A DNA stretch of 16,432 nucleotides from Treponema sp. (GCA_009785045.1 WQXC01000023.1:1-16432), one strand, 5' to 3'; shown: positions 6,072 to 15,091, counted from the first letter of the stretch. The notes: generated by a model from the letters alone, not told the origin. Translations and numbers: made by a program.

Positions 6072-6923
6072 TTATTTATCTTTACTTAATACTGTTCTAA
6101 TACCTTCCGCTAAACCCTTGGCATCAAAATCACCTTTTAACGTTTCAGGCTTATTGCCAGTATAGCGGCTTCTGTCCGGCTCCAATTCTTCAACAGGGGG
6201 TGCATACGAAGATGCAGACACTGAAGGCGCAGTTGGCGCCGCAGCCGGAGCAGAGGCAGGACCGAATGTAGATGAAAATGCCATTGCCATCATATCTAAA
6301 TCCGGTAAACCTCCCAATCCCGAATCGTCGCCGAAGCTTGGAGTAAATTGCTGCTGGAAAACCTCCTGTTTTTCAGCCATGGGTTTTTCAAAAGCATCAC
6401 TTTCCGGACTTGTAAAACTTTCCCGGAAAGGAATATCCTGACTAACCCCTGTATCATTATACCCTGTTTCTTTCTTTCGGTCTATACCTTCGTCGCCAAG
6501 AACCGGGAAATCAAAACCAGAGTATTCATGCGGCTTCTCTGCTGCCATTTGATCATCTTCCGATGTACGAGGCCTGAAAATACCGGAAATAAGGTCTTCT
6601 ATATTGCCCAGTTCCTGGGAATCACTTGAGCTTTTATATAATTCGGGCACTGCATACTCACCGGTACTGTCCAGTGTAAGACTTACCTGCATATTGGGCT
6701 GTTCTTTGACTCCTTGCGGTGCTTCATAGTCGGCAATTAAAAGTTCGGGGAAAAAGCTGTTTACCACAAATCTGAGGCCAAAACCAATCCCGAAAAAGAC
6801 TGCCGAGAAAACGAGCGCTCTTACAAATATATGAAAAACGCTAACCCCGGAAACCAGCCCAAGAAAAACAGAAACAAATAATGCGGAGATTGCTGCGATT
6901 ATACCCCATCTGAAATTTGTCAC
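6072..6923 (-). CDS. Hypothetical inner-membrane protein with two N-terminal helices
   Basis: A protein of 283 residues. Two hydrophobic segments (about 8-28 and 31-53, the second ending GIGFGLRFVV) form a membrane hairpin. About 220 residues of acidic, Ser/Pro/Ala-rich and probably disordered sequence follow, which should be cytoplasmic. The end is a conserved-looking short helix (KGLAEGIRTVLSKDK). I do not recognise a named family. The start is GTG at 6923-6921 with AGAGG 6 nt upstream. It lies between flhG and the sigma factor gene with gaps under 20 nt, so it is co-expressed with them. A tail that recruits a flagellar or polar partner is possible but only inferred. Confidence 0.8.
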   Translation of the reverse strand: MTNFRWGIIAAISALFVSVFLGLVSGVSVFHIFVRALVFSAVFFGIGFGLRFVVNSFFPELLIADYEAPQGVKEQPNMQVSLTLDSTGEYAVPELYKSSSDSQELGNIEDLISGIFRPRTSEDDQMAAEKPHEYSGFDFPVLGDEGIDRKKETGYNDTGVSQDIPFRESFTSPESDAFEKPMAEKQEVFQQQFTPSFGDDSGLGGLPDLDMMAMAFSSTFGPASAPAAAPTAPSVSASSYAPPVEELEPDRSRYTGNKPETLKGDFDAKGLAEGIRTVLSKDK

Positions 6924-6942
6924 AATCTGCCTCTTTTACCGG

Positions 6943-7863
6943 CTAAACAACATTATTCTCATGCTGCGAAGACTTAAATAGTCTTTTTAACATAGCTCCA
7001 AAACCGGCTGACTCACCCGGTTTGTTCCTGTCCATACGATCAACAATATGCTGAACGCATATACTTGCTTTACACTTTGGATCTACAACCAAAAACGGCT
7101 TTTGCCTGATAACAGCATGAGGAACGGATACATCATCATAAATAAATCCAAGATAATCTACCTTTAGATTTAAAAACTGACCTGCAATATTTATCATTCT
7201 GTCGGCAACGCCTTTAGCCTGAGCCGCTCCTCTGGCACGGTTAACAACAAGCTTAAGTCCCACATTAAGGGAATCATACTCGGTAGCGATAATTTTGATT
7301 ATACCGTATGCATCTGTAATCGCAGTTGGTTCAGGAGTAGTAATAATAACAGCATCATCGGCAGCGGCGATAAAATCCAGAACATTGCTGGAAACACCGG
7401 CGCTTGTATCGATAATTATTATGTCCGCATTTGAGAGAGAATCCAGTTCTGAGATAAAGTCTTTTCTGTCTTCCTCGCCCATATTTGCTATTTGCGAAAA
7501 ACCTGAAGCTCCGGCTACAATGGAAATACCGTATTCTGTTTCAACAAGGATTTCCCTTATTGTTTTTTGTTTTTTTATTACATGATAAAGGTTGTATTTG
7601 GGAATCATATTAAGCATAACATTAACATTTGCAAGTCCAAGGTCGGCATCCATAACAATAACTTTTTTGCCAAGTCTGGCAAATGCCAAAGCCATGTTAA
7701 CAGACAGGTTTGTTTTACCAACGCCGCCTTTGCCGGAAGTAACTGTAATAATCCGGGCTTTATCTGCCGATTTTACATTTCCTTTTGAAGACGACGAACC
7801 TTTTGCAGAACCGTCTTTTTTACGCTTTACTATTTCCCGCAATTTCTCAGCTTGATCTTCCAT
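6943..7863 (-). CDS. flhG: FlhG/FleN (YlxH) MinD-type ATPase, flagellar number control
   Basis: A ParA/MinD-family ATPase of 306 residues that partners FlhF and limits flagellar number or position. The N-terminus MEDQAEKLREIV contains the DQAxxLR motif known to stimulate FlhF GTPase activity. The deviant Walker A is GKGGVGKT (44-51), followed by VIVMDADLGLANVNV with the switch I region and DIIIIDTSAG as Walker B. The C-terminus is basic and amphipathic (AMLKRLFKSS), consistent with MinD-like reversible membrane binding. The ATG start has GAGG 7 nt upstream. It starts 13 nt after flhF, the usual gene order. Confidence 0.95.
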   Translation of the reverse strand: MEDQAEKLREIVKRKKDGSAKGSSSSKGNVKSADKARIITVTSGKGGVGKTNLSVNMALAFARLGKKVIVMDADLGLANVNVMLNMIPKYNLYHVIKKQKTIREILVETEYGISIVAGASGFSQIANMGEEDRKDFISELDSLSNADIIIIDTSAGVSSNVLDFIAAADDAVIITTPEPTAITDAYGIIKIIATEYDSLNVGLKLVVNRARGAAQAKGVADRMINIAGQFLNLKVDYLGFIYDDVSVPHAVIRQKPFLVVDPKCKASICVQHIVDRMDRNKPGESAGFGAMLKRLFKSSQHENNVV

Positions 7864-7876
7864 GTTACAACCTCAC

Positions 7877-9157
7877 TTATCTCCATCTAAATTGTTCGGC
7901 TTCTCCGGAAGGAAACCTTTCTTCAATTTTTTCACGGTTTACCTTAAAACCGTCCAGATTTATTAAAAACCGCACAACAGACGCTCTTCTTATATCCACC
8001 GGCACCGTTTGCCCGTCTGTAATGTAAGAAATACATTTTCTTTTTTCTGCAAGCGCAGAAATAATATTTCCGTAATGGCTGGTTTCATCTGTTTTTGTAA
8101 GTATTATCGACTTGTAATTAAATGGTTCAAATTGACGCATTATTTCTTCCATGTCTCTGGTTTTTGTAGCAGCGCTCATAACCAGATGAAACTCAGTATG
8201 ACGCGGACATCCATCAAGAATTTCTTTCATTTCACCTAACTTAATTGAATCCTTTGGACTTTTACCTATCGTATCAACAAAAAACAGATCTATATCATTA
8301 CTGTAAAGCGCAATTTCTTTTTTTAAATCATGTTTGTTTACAACACAGGATACGGGTATCTGCATAATGTTTCCTATTTGTTCCAATTGTTCTTTGGCGC
8401 AAATACGAAAAGCGTCTATCGTTATCATTCTTACGTCTACCGCCGGAATCTCTTCTGTTCCAATGCCGTAAATTGCGGCAAGTTTAGAAATTGTAGTTGT
8501 TTTACCAACGCCGGTAGGACCAATAAGCACCATTATCCTGGGTTTACGCGGAACCTCGTCTTCTTTAAAAATACTAATACTTTCGCCTATCCATTCAAGA
8601 ATTTTATCCTGAACCAAATCTGGATTACTAAGCTGCTCAAGCGACATTTCCTTACGCAGTTTATCCAATATACCATTTATATAGTTTTCAGAAAAATCAT
8701 TCATTTTTAAAAGTTCTTCGGCGCGCAGAAAAGCAGGATGATCATCTTTGAATTTCCGGTTTGATACGCCTGTATTTTCAACTTTTTCTTTTAACTCCAT
8801 AAGCGTGTCCAGTATCTGCTGTGATGTTTCCCTGCCGTTTGCAGATACCTCGTTAATATTTTTTCTTGCTGCAGCTATCAATTTCTTTTTTTCTTCTTCC
8901 AGTTTATAATTCTGTTCATGCGCGCTTAAAGAAATAGGAATACGCGGATTATAGCTGTGCATCGTCATGGAATTGGACGGTATTCTGTTTTGCGGAAAAT
9001 AAAACTCAACCTGAACTCCAGGTTTTGAAAAGAGTCCCAAAAAGCCGCCTATTCTGATTTCCTTTTGACCAAGAATTTGAAACGGTCTGTTGTATCTTGC
9101 GGCAATTTTTAATTCGCAATCCATACGGCTTTCGCCCTGTTCAATGTACATTTCCAT
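7877..9157 (-). CDS. flhF: FlhF, SRP-type GTPase for flagellar placement
   Basis: A signal-recognition-particle-class GTPase of 426 residues that places the flagellar basal body. In periplasmic-flagella spirochaetes this means subpolar positioning (family knowledge). The N-terminal B domain (1-100) is followed by the N domain and the G domain: P-loop IGPTGVGKTTT (212-222), ITIDAFRICAKEQL (246-259), DTIGKS (295-300, where SRP proteins usually have DTAGR) and TKTDE (354-358), then GQTVPVDI near the C-terminus. The ATG start has GGAG 7 nt upstream. Only 1 nt separates it from the flhA stop codon. Confidence 0.95.
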   Translation of the reverse strand: MEMYIEQGESRMDCELKIAARYNRPFQILGQKEIRIGGFLGLFSKPGVQVEFYFPQNRIPSNSMTMHSYNPRIPISLSAHEQNYKLEEEKKKLIAAARKNINEVSANGRETSQQILDTLMELKEKVENTGVSNRKFKDDHPAFLRAEELLKMNDFSENYINGILDKLRKEMSLEQLSNPDLVQDKILEWIGESISIFKEDEVPRKPRIMVLIGPTGVGKTTTISKLAAIYGIGTEEIPAVDVRMITIDAFRICAKEQLEQIGNIMQIPVSCVVNKHDLKKEIALYSNDIDLFFVDTIGKSPKDSIKLGEMKEILDGCPRHTEFHLVMSAATKTRDMEEIMRQFEPFNYKSIILTKTDETSHYGNIISALAEKRKCISYITDGQTVPVDIRRASVVRFLINLDGFKVNREKIEERFPSGEAEQFRWR

Positions 9158-9158
9158 T

Positions 9159-11276
9159 TTACTGCTCCGTTGCCGGCATTGATGCCGAATCCTCTATTCT
9201 AATCATCCCTACTGCTTCAGGAATTATTCCCTGCACAATTTCGGGAACCGAAAGAACTGCTAAATCAGGCAATTCACGATCTGTTGAGTTCTTAACAAGG
9301 AAGCGCGCCTGTTCCGAACACAAGATAACAGGCATCCAGCCTTTTTCCTTAACTGCAGTAACTGCCTTGCTGACCGATCTAATCCACGCTTTTTGCGTAG
9401 GCGGATCAAGCGCACAAACCATTCCCGATGCAGTTTCGTATTTTGCATCGATTATTCTCTGTTCAAGCGCCGGGTCAATCGTTAAGACGCGCAGCCTTTT
9501 ATCTTCGTCGGCATACTGATGGCATATCTGACTTGCAAGAGCCTGCCTTGCTTTCTCGGTAAGGAACCAGATATTCTTGGAAATTGGCGCATAATCGGCA
9601 ATTGCTTCAAGTACCGAAACCAGATTGCGAATGGATACCTTTTCCCGCAAAAGACCGTGGAGAATTTTCTGCACTTCTGTTACGCGCAAACCTTTGCCTT
9701 CGCGGAGAGCTTCATCTACAACAGCCGGATAATCCTTGCGCAATGTGTCCAGTATAATCTGCGTATCCTGCAAGCCAAGAATATCTGCTGCAGATCTGCG
9801 GATTATTTCCGTTAAATGCGTTGCGATGATTGACGGCGGATCAACAACAGTATAACCTGCACGTTCTGCCTCATCTCTCTTTTCCTGTTCAACCCAAATA
9901 GCCGGAATTCCAAAAGCCGGATCTACCGTTGCTTCCCCTTGCAGCTCGGCTGTAACAGTTCCGGGATTAATGCACATATAATAACCAAGGCGGATTTTAC
10001 CGCGTCCGGAATCTACACCTTTAATTTTAAAGCAATATTCAGAAGGACCAAGCATCGAGTTATCGATAATTCTTACCTTTGGAATTACAAGACCAAGATC
10101 TAAAGCAGACTGACTCCTTACACCCATAACTCTTTCCAGCAGTTCTGCGCCTTTTTCTTTTTCAACAAGCGGTACAAGTCCGTAACCAAGTTCAAGCGAA
10201 AGAGCATCCAGCGGAACAACAGGAGGAAAATCCGCGGCTTTTTCGTCTTTCTGCTCGCGGGTTTTTGTCATCATTTCTTTAAAGTTTTCTGCGCGTTTTT
10301 GATTCTGTCCTCTTCTGTATGCATGAAACGCTATTAAGATAGCCATTGGAAACAGAATGTACCAAGGGAAACCGGGCAGGAATGCAAGAACAACCAGAAC
10401 GCCTGCGCAAATCCAGTAAATAAGCGAATCACGTTCAAGAATCTGTTCAGTAACCTGATCGGCAAGGACTCCGGTTGCAGCAGCACGGGTTACAACAATA
10501 CCCATGGCAGTAGAGATAAGAAGAGCCGGTAATTGAGTTACAAGACCATCCCCTACTGCAAGCCTTATGTAAGTTGGTACAACATCCTGCTCGCCGTAAA
10601 TAACAGAACCTACAATGAACCCGCCTATCATTTCGACAATAATAATAAAGACACCAACTTTGACATTACCGGAAATAAATTTACTGGCACCGTCCATTGA
10701 ACCGTAAAAATCAGATTCTTTCTGTATTTGATCTTTCTTTCTTTGAGCTTCTTCTTCTGAAATTGAACCTGAACTATATTCTGCGTCAACAGCCATCATC
10801 TTTACCTGCATACTGTCCAATGCAAAACGTGCTGCAACTTCAGAAACACGCGTAGCGCCTTTTGTAATTACGATAATCTGCACAGCAATAATAATTATAA
10901 AAATGATAAAACCTACTACAAGACCTTCGTTTCCGCTTGAACCAACTACGAAATTGGAAAATGCATTTATCATTCCTACCTGAAATTCTCCGGTACCCTT
11001 AGTCAGAATTAACTTTGTAGAAGAAACATTCAATGCAAGGCTGAATACAGTAGATACAAGCAGTAATGTCGGAAAAAGGCTGAACTCTGTAGGTTTCCGT
11101 GTATAAAGAACAATAAGCAGCACCATTAAAGCAAATACAAGGTTTACAGCCATTAGCGCATCAAGTATTTGCGCCGGCATGGGAAGAATAATCATAAGTA
11201 CAAACGTAATCACAGCCACAGCAAGGTAGCTGTCTTTTAAAAAATCAAGCGGGTTGCGTGTTGCTGTGTCAGACAT
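9159..11276 (-). CDS. flhA: FlhA, flagellar type III export gate
   Basis: The large export-gate subunit, 705 residues, which is the normal length. The N-terminal half has about eight membrane segments, starting with YLAVAVITFVLMIILPMPAQILD. The conserved cytoplasmic FHIPEP loop follows the fourth helix (TKGATRVSEVAARFALDSMQVKM). The C-terminal half (from about 350) is the cytoplasmic ring domain that docks chaperone-substrate complexes (LELGYGLVPLV; PPSIIATHLTEIIRRSAADIL; VQKILHGLLREKVSIRNL). It uses the proton motive force together with FliOPQR and FlhB. Its ATG overlaps the flhB stop codon by one base (TAATG), indicating coupled translation. Confidence 0.97.
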   Translation of the reverse strand: MSDTATRNPLDFLKDSYLAVAVITFVLMIILPMPAQILDALMAVNLVFALMVLLIVLYTRKPTEFSLFPTLLLVSTVFSLALNVSSTKLILTKGTGEFQVGMINAFSNFVVGSSGNEGLVVGFIIFIIIIAVQIIVITKGATRVSEVAARFALDSMQVKMMAVDAEYSSGSISEEEAQRKKDQIQKESDFYGSMDGASKFISGNVKVGVFIIIVEMIGGFIVGSVIYGEQDVVPTYIRLAVGDGLVTQLPALLISTAMGIVVTRAAATGVLADQVTEQILERDSLIYWICAGVLVVLAFLPGFPWYILFPMAILIAFHAYRRGQNQKRAENFKEMMTKTREQKDEKAADFPPVVPLDALSLELGYGLVPLVEKEKGAELLERVMGVRSQSALDLGLVIPKVRIIDNSMLGPSEYCFKIKGVDSGRGKIRLGYYMCINPGTVTAELQGEATVDPAFGIPAIWVEQEKRDEAERAGYTVVDPPSIIATHLTEIIRRSAADILGLQDTQIILDTLRKDYPAVVDEALREGKGLRVTEVQKILHGLLREKVSIRNLVSVLEAIADYAPISKNIWFLTEKARQALASQICHQYADEDKRLRVLTIDPALEQRIIDAKYETASGMVCALDPPTQKAWIRSVSKAVTAVKEKGWMPVILCSEQARFLVKNSTDRELPDLAVLSVPEIVQGIIPEAVGMIRIEDSASMPATEQ

Positions 11277-12433
11277 TATGCACTCTTCCTTTCGCGCCGT
11301 TCTTCGTTAAGGCGCCAAACTTTACTTAAAATAACAGCTACAGTTTGAAAATAAGCTTCCGGAATAATATCTCCTACATCAGTTTCGCGGTAAAGCGCCT
11401 GGGCAAGAGGTTTATTTTCTACAAGCGGAACATCATGTTCCTTTGCAATTTCCCTGATCTTAAAGGCAATCTGCTCAACGCCAATGGCAACAACCATAGG
11501 ACCAGGCATAGAAAATTGATCATACTGCAATGCCACCGATATATGAGTCGGGTTTGTAATTATGACATCTGCTTTTGGAACTTCAGTCACTAAATTCTGT
11601 CTTAACATTTCACGGAAACGGCTGCGAATCCTGCTCTGTATCTGCGGATCCGCTTCGTACATTTTCATTTCCTCTTTCATTTCGTAACGGGTCATTTTGT
11701 GCCGTTCACGGAAACGCCATCTTTGGAAAAAGTAATCTGCAATTGAAAGCACCAGAAGCAAAACAGAAACAACGATAATCATCTGAATAGCGATTGATGC
11801 AACAAGGGTAAGCCCGGTATATGTATCGCCTTTTTGCAGATTACGCAGTTTATCAAGGTTAGAGTTAATAAACATAAAGGCGACAAAGCCGATGATTACT
11901 ATCTTTACAAGCGACTTTCCAAGATTAAAAAGCCCTTCCGATGAAAAAATACGTTTAAAATATTTTCCAAACTTTGGAATAGCTTTTGAAAAATTGGGAA
12001 TAATCGGTTTTGTTGTAAATAACCAGCCGCCAAGCTGCACCATGTTGGAAAAAATAGCCGCAAATACTGCTACAGCCAAAATTGGCACTGCAAGCCGGAT
12101 GAAATAATTAAAAAACACACCAACAATAAGTCCGTCTCTGGCTGGATCCAGTTCGACAGCGCGCGAAAAGAAAAACCTGAGCATTTCCATGCATGTTCGC
12201 AGCATTGAAGGCGCCAAAAAGAGCAATAAAAGCGCAGGTAAAAATAAACCAATCGCGCCGACAAGCTCCTGACTTTTAACAACCTGACCTTCTTCCCTAA
12301 GTCGTTTTAGTTTATGCTCGGTTGGCTGCTCGGTTTTACCAGGCGCATCTTCGTCATCGCTGTCGGCGAACCACTGCAGGTCAATTATTGGCAGAAGTTT
12401 TCTTTCAAGTTCATCGTTTAGATACTTAAACAT
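11276..12433 (-). CDS. flhB: FlhB, flagellar export switch protein
   Basis: The substrate-specificity switch of the flagellar exporter, 385 residues. A cytoplasmic N-terminus (KTEQPTEHKLKRLREEGQV, 33-51) is the family signature. Four membrane segments follow between about 58 and 235, then a charged linker (RERHKMTRYEMKEEMK). The C-terminal domain contains NPTH (294-297), the autocleavage site between Asn and Pro that switches export from hook to filament proteins. An acidic extension of about 30 residues precedes the signature. Start ATG and fliR stop overlap by one base (TGATG). FliR and FlhB are separate proteins here, not fused as in some clostridia. Confidence 0.97.
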   Translation of the reverse strand: MFKYLNDELERKLLPIIDLQWFADSDDEDAPGKTEQPTEHKLKRLREEGQVVKSQELVGAIGLFLPALLLLFLAPSMLRTCMEMLRFFFSRAVELDPARDGLIVGVFFNYFIRLAVPILAVAVFAAIFSNMVQLGGWLFTTKPIIPNFSKAIPKFGKYFKRIFSSEGLFNLGKSLVKIVIIGFVAFMFINSNLDKLRNLQKGDTYTGLTLVASIAIQMIIVVSVLLLVLSIADYFFQRWRFRERHKMTRYEMKEEMKMYEADPQIQSRIRSRFREMLRQNLVTEVPKADVIITNPTHISVALQYDQFSMPGPMVVAIGVEQIAFKIREIAKEHDVPLVENKPLAQALYRETDVGDIIPEAYFQTVAVILSKVWRLNEERRERKSA

Positions 12434-13302
12434 CAGAAACCTCCTGCCGTAATTTGCCGCCCAATTTGCGTGTAGAGGGTTTCGATGTTTCTGAAGCCGG
12501 ATTCAATAACGCGTGTAAACGCCTCGACCATAAATGGCAGCGTTGCAAGAATGAGGAGAAATGCCGTCATAATAGAAATTGGAAAACCTTCCGAAAGAAT
12601 ATTTATCTGCGGTGACGCCTTGGAAATTAAACCGGTAGTAAGCGATGTTAAAAACAGAGTACCCAGAATTGGAAGCGAAATTACAAAGGCGTCCATGAAT
12701 AAACTGGAAAGCCCGGAAACAACCATACCTACAACGGGTTCCCTGCCGTCAATAAGCGCAAGGATATTAATTGACTGTACCGACCGCCAGAATCCTCTGA
12801 AAAGTGTAAAAAAGCCGCCAATTACAACAAAAATAAGCATAGACACAAGGTTAAAATATTGGCCCATAAGCGGGTTTTCTACCTGCGCTACAGGATCGAA
12901 AGTTTCTGAAGCGCCAAAGCCCATCTGCAAAGAGAAAAACTGTCCTGCTGTAGAAAAAGCGGCAAAAATAACTGTCATGTAAAAACCGATAATAATACCG
13001 ATAATTCCTTCGCCTACAATAAGCAGGAGAAAACGCAGACTGAATACCTCGTTGCGAAGATCGCTCATTGTGCCGCCCGGCAGCGTAACAATACCGTTAG
13101 GTGAATTAGCCGCCATGTAGATTTCTGCTGTTGGAATTACAGCAAAAGCAACAAGACCTGCAAGGGAAATTTTTACAACCTGCGGAACAGCTTCGGATGA
13201 AAGAAGCGGAGCTACCTGTATCATGGCAAAAGCCCGTGCGGCGATCAACAGAAAAACCGGACCAAACATGAGAATATTCTGTAAAACCGCATTCTCTACC
13301 AC
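12433..13302 (-). CDS. fliR: FliR, flagellar export gate protein
   Basis: A polytopic membrane protein of 289 residues, normal for FliR, with about six membrane segments. Family features include the early RAFAMIQVAPLLSS and the FSLQMGFGASETFDPVAQVENPLMGQ region in the middle. It assembles with FliP and FliQ into the export-gate helix bundle. The start is GTG at 13302-13300 with TAGGAG 5 nt upstream; the unusual start codon is well supported by this site. It begins 27 nt after fliQ and its stop codon overlaps the flhB start. Confidence 0.95.
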   Translation of the reverse strand: MVENAVLQNILMFGPVFLLIAARAFAMIQVAPLLSSEAVPQVVKISLAGLVAFAVIPTAEIYMAANSPNGIVTLPGGTMSDLRNEVFSLRFLLLIVGEGIIGIIIGFYMTVIFAAFSTAGQFFSLQMGFGASETFDPVAQVENPLMGQYFNLVSMLIFVVIGGFFTLFRGFWRSVQSINILALIDGREPVVGMVVSGLSSLFMDAFVISLPILGTLFLTSLTTGLISKASPQINILSEGFPISIMTAFLLILATLPFMVEAFTRVIESGFRNIETLYTQIGRQITAGGF

Positions 13303-13329
13303 TTTAACTCCTAATGCCTACGCGGCGCG

Positions 13330-13599
13330 TTATTGCGCCATCTCAGGTATACGATTAAACAACTGTATTGTGTACTCGCCAAGAGATGTAAAAATAAATC
13401 CGCCCAGCAAAGCAAGCATTCCCAAAATTACAAACATCTTTGGCACAAATGTAAGCGTCTGCTCCTGTATCGATGTAGCTGCCTGTAAAATTGCTACAAC
13501 CAAACCAACTGCTAATGCAGATAACAAAAGAGGAGCTGCCATCATTAGTACCTGTTGTATACCGCCGCGTAAAATATTAACTACATCTCCGATACTCAT
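13330..13599 (-). CDS. fliQ: FliQ, flagellar export gate protein
   Basis: A protein of 89 residues with two membrane helices (about 16-36 and 50-70), the standard FliQ size and layout. The helices flank the conserved loop QAATSIQEQTLTFVPKM. It is part of the FliP-FliQ-FliR gate. Two consecutive ATG codons occur. The second (13599) has AGGAG at 6 nt and is preferred; the first (13602) would have only 3 nt spacing. It sits 6-9 nt after the fliP stop codon. Confidence 0.95.
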   Translation of the reverse strand: MSIGDVVNILRGGIQQVLMMAAPLLLSALAVGLVVAILQAATSIQEQTLTFVPKMFVILGMLALLGGFIFTSLGEYTIQLFNRIPEMAQ

Positions 13600-13608
13600 C
13601 ATCTTCTC

Positions 13609-14427
13609 CTAAAAAAATGAAGCCATTAACTGCCGCGTTAAAAGCGACCATCCGTCGACAAGGATGAATAAAGTTAATTTAAACGGCATGGAGATCATGA
13701 CGGGAGGGAGCATGATCATACCCATGGACATAAGGGCGCTTGCCACAACCATATCGATAACAATAAACGGAATAAACAATAATATTCCTATCTTAAATGC
13801 CACCGTAAGTTCATTAAGAATAAACGCAGGTATTAAAACATATGTGGGAACATCGGCTAATGAATGCGGACGATCAAGTCCGCGCATTGCCATAAAAAGT
13901 TCGATGTTTTCCGGCCGGCCTCTCATCTGCCTGTACATAAAAACTCTTAAAGGAGCTTCGGCTTCCCTGTAAGCGTTCTCTACAGAAAGTTCTCCTGCAG
14001 AAAGCGGCTGTATTGAGTTAGTATAAATTGTGTTAAATGTTGGCCACATAATAAAAACTGTAAGAAAAAGCGAAATGCCCAGTATAACCTGGTTGGGAGG
14101 AACCTGCTGTAACGAAAGGGCGCGCTTGATAAAGTCAAGAACAATTGCGACGCGCAAAAAGCTCGTCATCAAAATAATTATACTTGGAGCAAGAGAAAGT
14201 ATTGTTAAGAGGAGCAGCAATTGCAGCGAAAAAGCAACTTCCTGCCCGCTGGAAGGGTTACGGACTGTGAGATCGATAAATGGAATAACAGGCGGTCCCG
14301 GAGGGGTTAATATATTCATTGTTCCCTGAACTGACATATCGGGAAACGCTTCCTGCGCACTTACTGCGGCGGGAAGTATTATAAAAAAGATGAACAATGC
14401 AACCGTTACTCGAATATTATGCTGCAT
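13609..14427 (-). CDS. fliP: FliP, flagellar export gate protein
   Basis: The core gate subunit, about 272 residues. A signal peptide (1-24, ending AVSAQ) is typical of FliP and is followed by a short periplasmic stretch. Four membrane segments include family signatures: SIIILMTSFLRVAIVLDFIKRAL with PPNQVILG after it, and MGMIMLPPVMISMPFKLTLFILVDGW near the end. The start is the ATG 14427-14425 with AGGGG 7 nt upstream. An in-frame extension to 14469 would run into the fliO gene and lacks support. Only 1 nt separates it from the fliO stop codon. Confidence 0.96.
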   Translation of the reverse strand: MQHNIRVTVALFIFFIILPAAVSAQEAFPDMSVQGTMNILTPPGPPVIPFIDLTVRNPSSGQEVAFSLQLLLLLTILSLAPSIIILMTSFLRVAIVLDFIKRALSLQQVPPNQVILGISLFLTVFIMWPTFNTIYTNSIQPLSAGELSVENAYREAEAPLRVFMYRQMRGRPENIELFMAMRGLDRPHSLADVPTYVLIPAFILNELTVAFKIGILLFIPFIVIDMVVASALMSMGMIMLPPVMISMPFKLTLFILVDGWSLLTRQLMASFF

Positions 14428-14428
14428 T

Positions 14429-15022
14429 CTACATCCCCTTGAGTCTTTCACGCCGTTTGCGGATTTCATCAGCTCCGGAACTGCGGGTTTGCGCCGGAGT
14501 ACCCAGGCGCCGCAGTATCGATAAAAAGTCCGGTAATGGACCGGTCGTTTCCGCGCTTTTTCTGGAATCTTCCAGCAGCATTGCGTTTATAACATCTTTG
14601 TCATCGATTTCGCTGATAAGATTTACGCCGCCTTCGCCCGCGCCTATAAGCCATGCTTTTGAACCTACAGAGACAATATGCACATAACGGTTGGAACCGA
14701 CATGAGCGCTTGTTAAAACTTTTAAAAAGGGATTGTTTGATACTGTCTGCCTGGAAGTTTTTTTAAGAATAAAAACAACGCCGTAAATTGCGGCTGCGGC
14801 AAGAGCAAGCACAAGAATCATTCTGATTACAACCCAGACCGATGAGCCTGTACCCTGCATTGCAGGAGAAGCGCTGTCACCAAAAGTCATTGCCATTTCG
14901 GCAATCCTGTGCGGGTCTTCCGCAATGACAGAGTCTTCCCCAATGGTATCTTGCGCTGAGATTGATGGTACTAAAACGAGGAGCCCCACTGCCAGCAGCA
15001 GGGCAAATTTAGGTATTTTCAG
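14429..15022 (-). CDS. fliO: FliO (FliZ) flagellar export assembly protein, probable CTG start
   Basis: A bitopic membrane protein of about 198 residues that helps assemble the FliP ring. A signal peptide (KIPKFALLLAVGLLVLVPSISAQ) comes first, then a periplasmic segment (25-62), a membrane helix (about 63-86, ending FILKK) and a cytoplasmic FliO domain (NPFLKVLTSAHVGSNRYVHI, then WLIGAGEGGVNLI). Order and spacing with fliP fix the identity. The start is odd. No ATG, GTG or TTG lies in frame near the signal peptide, but CTG at 15022-15020 has GGAGG exactly 6 nt upstream and yields a textbook signal peptide. An in-frame TTG at 15118 would add 32 residues encoded by promoter and repeat DNA, which is less credible. 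Confidence 0.88.
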   Translation of the reverse strand: MKIPKFALLLAVGLLVLVPSISAQDTIGEDSVIAEDPHRIAEMAMTFGDSASPAMQGTGSSVWVVIRMILVLALAAAAIYGVVFILKKTSRQTVSNNPFLKVLTSAHVGSNRYVHIVSVGSKAWLIGAGEGGVNLISEIDDKDVINAMLLEDSRKSAETTGPLPDFLSILRRLGTPAQTRSSGADEIRKRRERLKGM

Positions 15023-15028
15023 TTCTCC

Positions 15029-15033
15029 CCTCC
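15029..15033 (-). promoter_or_regulatory. Ribosome binding site deciding the fliO start
   Basis: GGAGG on the minus strand, inside a longer GGGAGGGGAG stretch, is 6 nt before the in-frame CTG at 15022. The spacing is ideal, which is the main reason for calling a CTG start for fliO. Confidence 0.7.
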
Positions 15034-15054
15034 CAAGTCCAACTGATCTGTGTA

Positions 15055-15083
15055 ATTGTATACTATTAATGCAAATATAGCAA
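15055..15083 (-). promoter_or_regulatory. Sigma70-like promoter driving fliO and the flagellar operon
   Basis: On the minus strand TTGCTA (15083-15078), a 17-bp spacer and TACAAT (15060-15055). The -10 matches five of six and the -35 four of six consensus positions. Transcription would start around 15047, leaving a short leader that contains the GGAGG site of fliO. The -35 box is 9 bp from the first 45-bp repeat. Confidence 0.6.
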
Positions 15084-15091
15084 GTGGTTTG

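Noticed and set aside
14428..14469. FliP start at 14469
   Set aside because: It would overlap fliO by 41 bp and put 14 residues before the signal peptide. The ATG at 14427 has a proper ribosome binding site.
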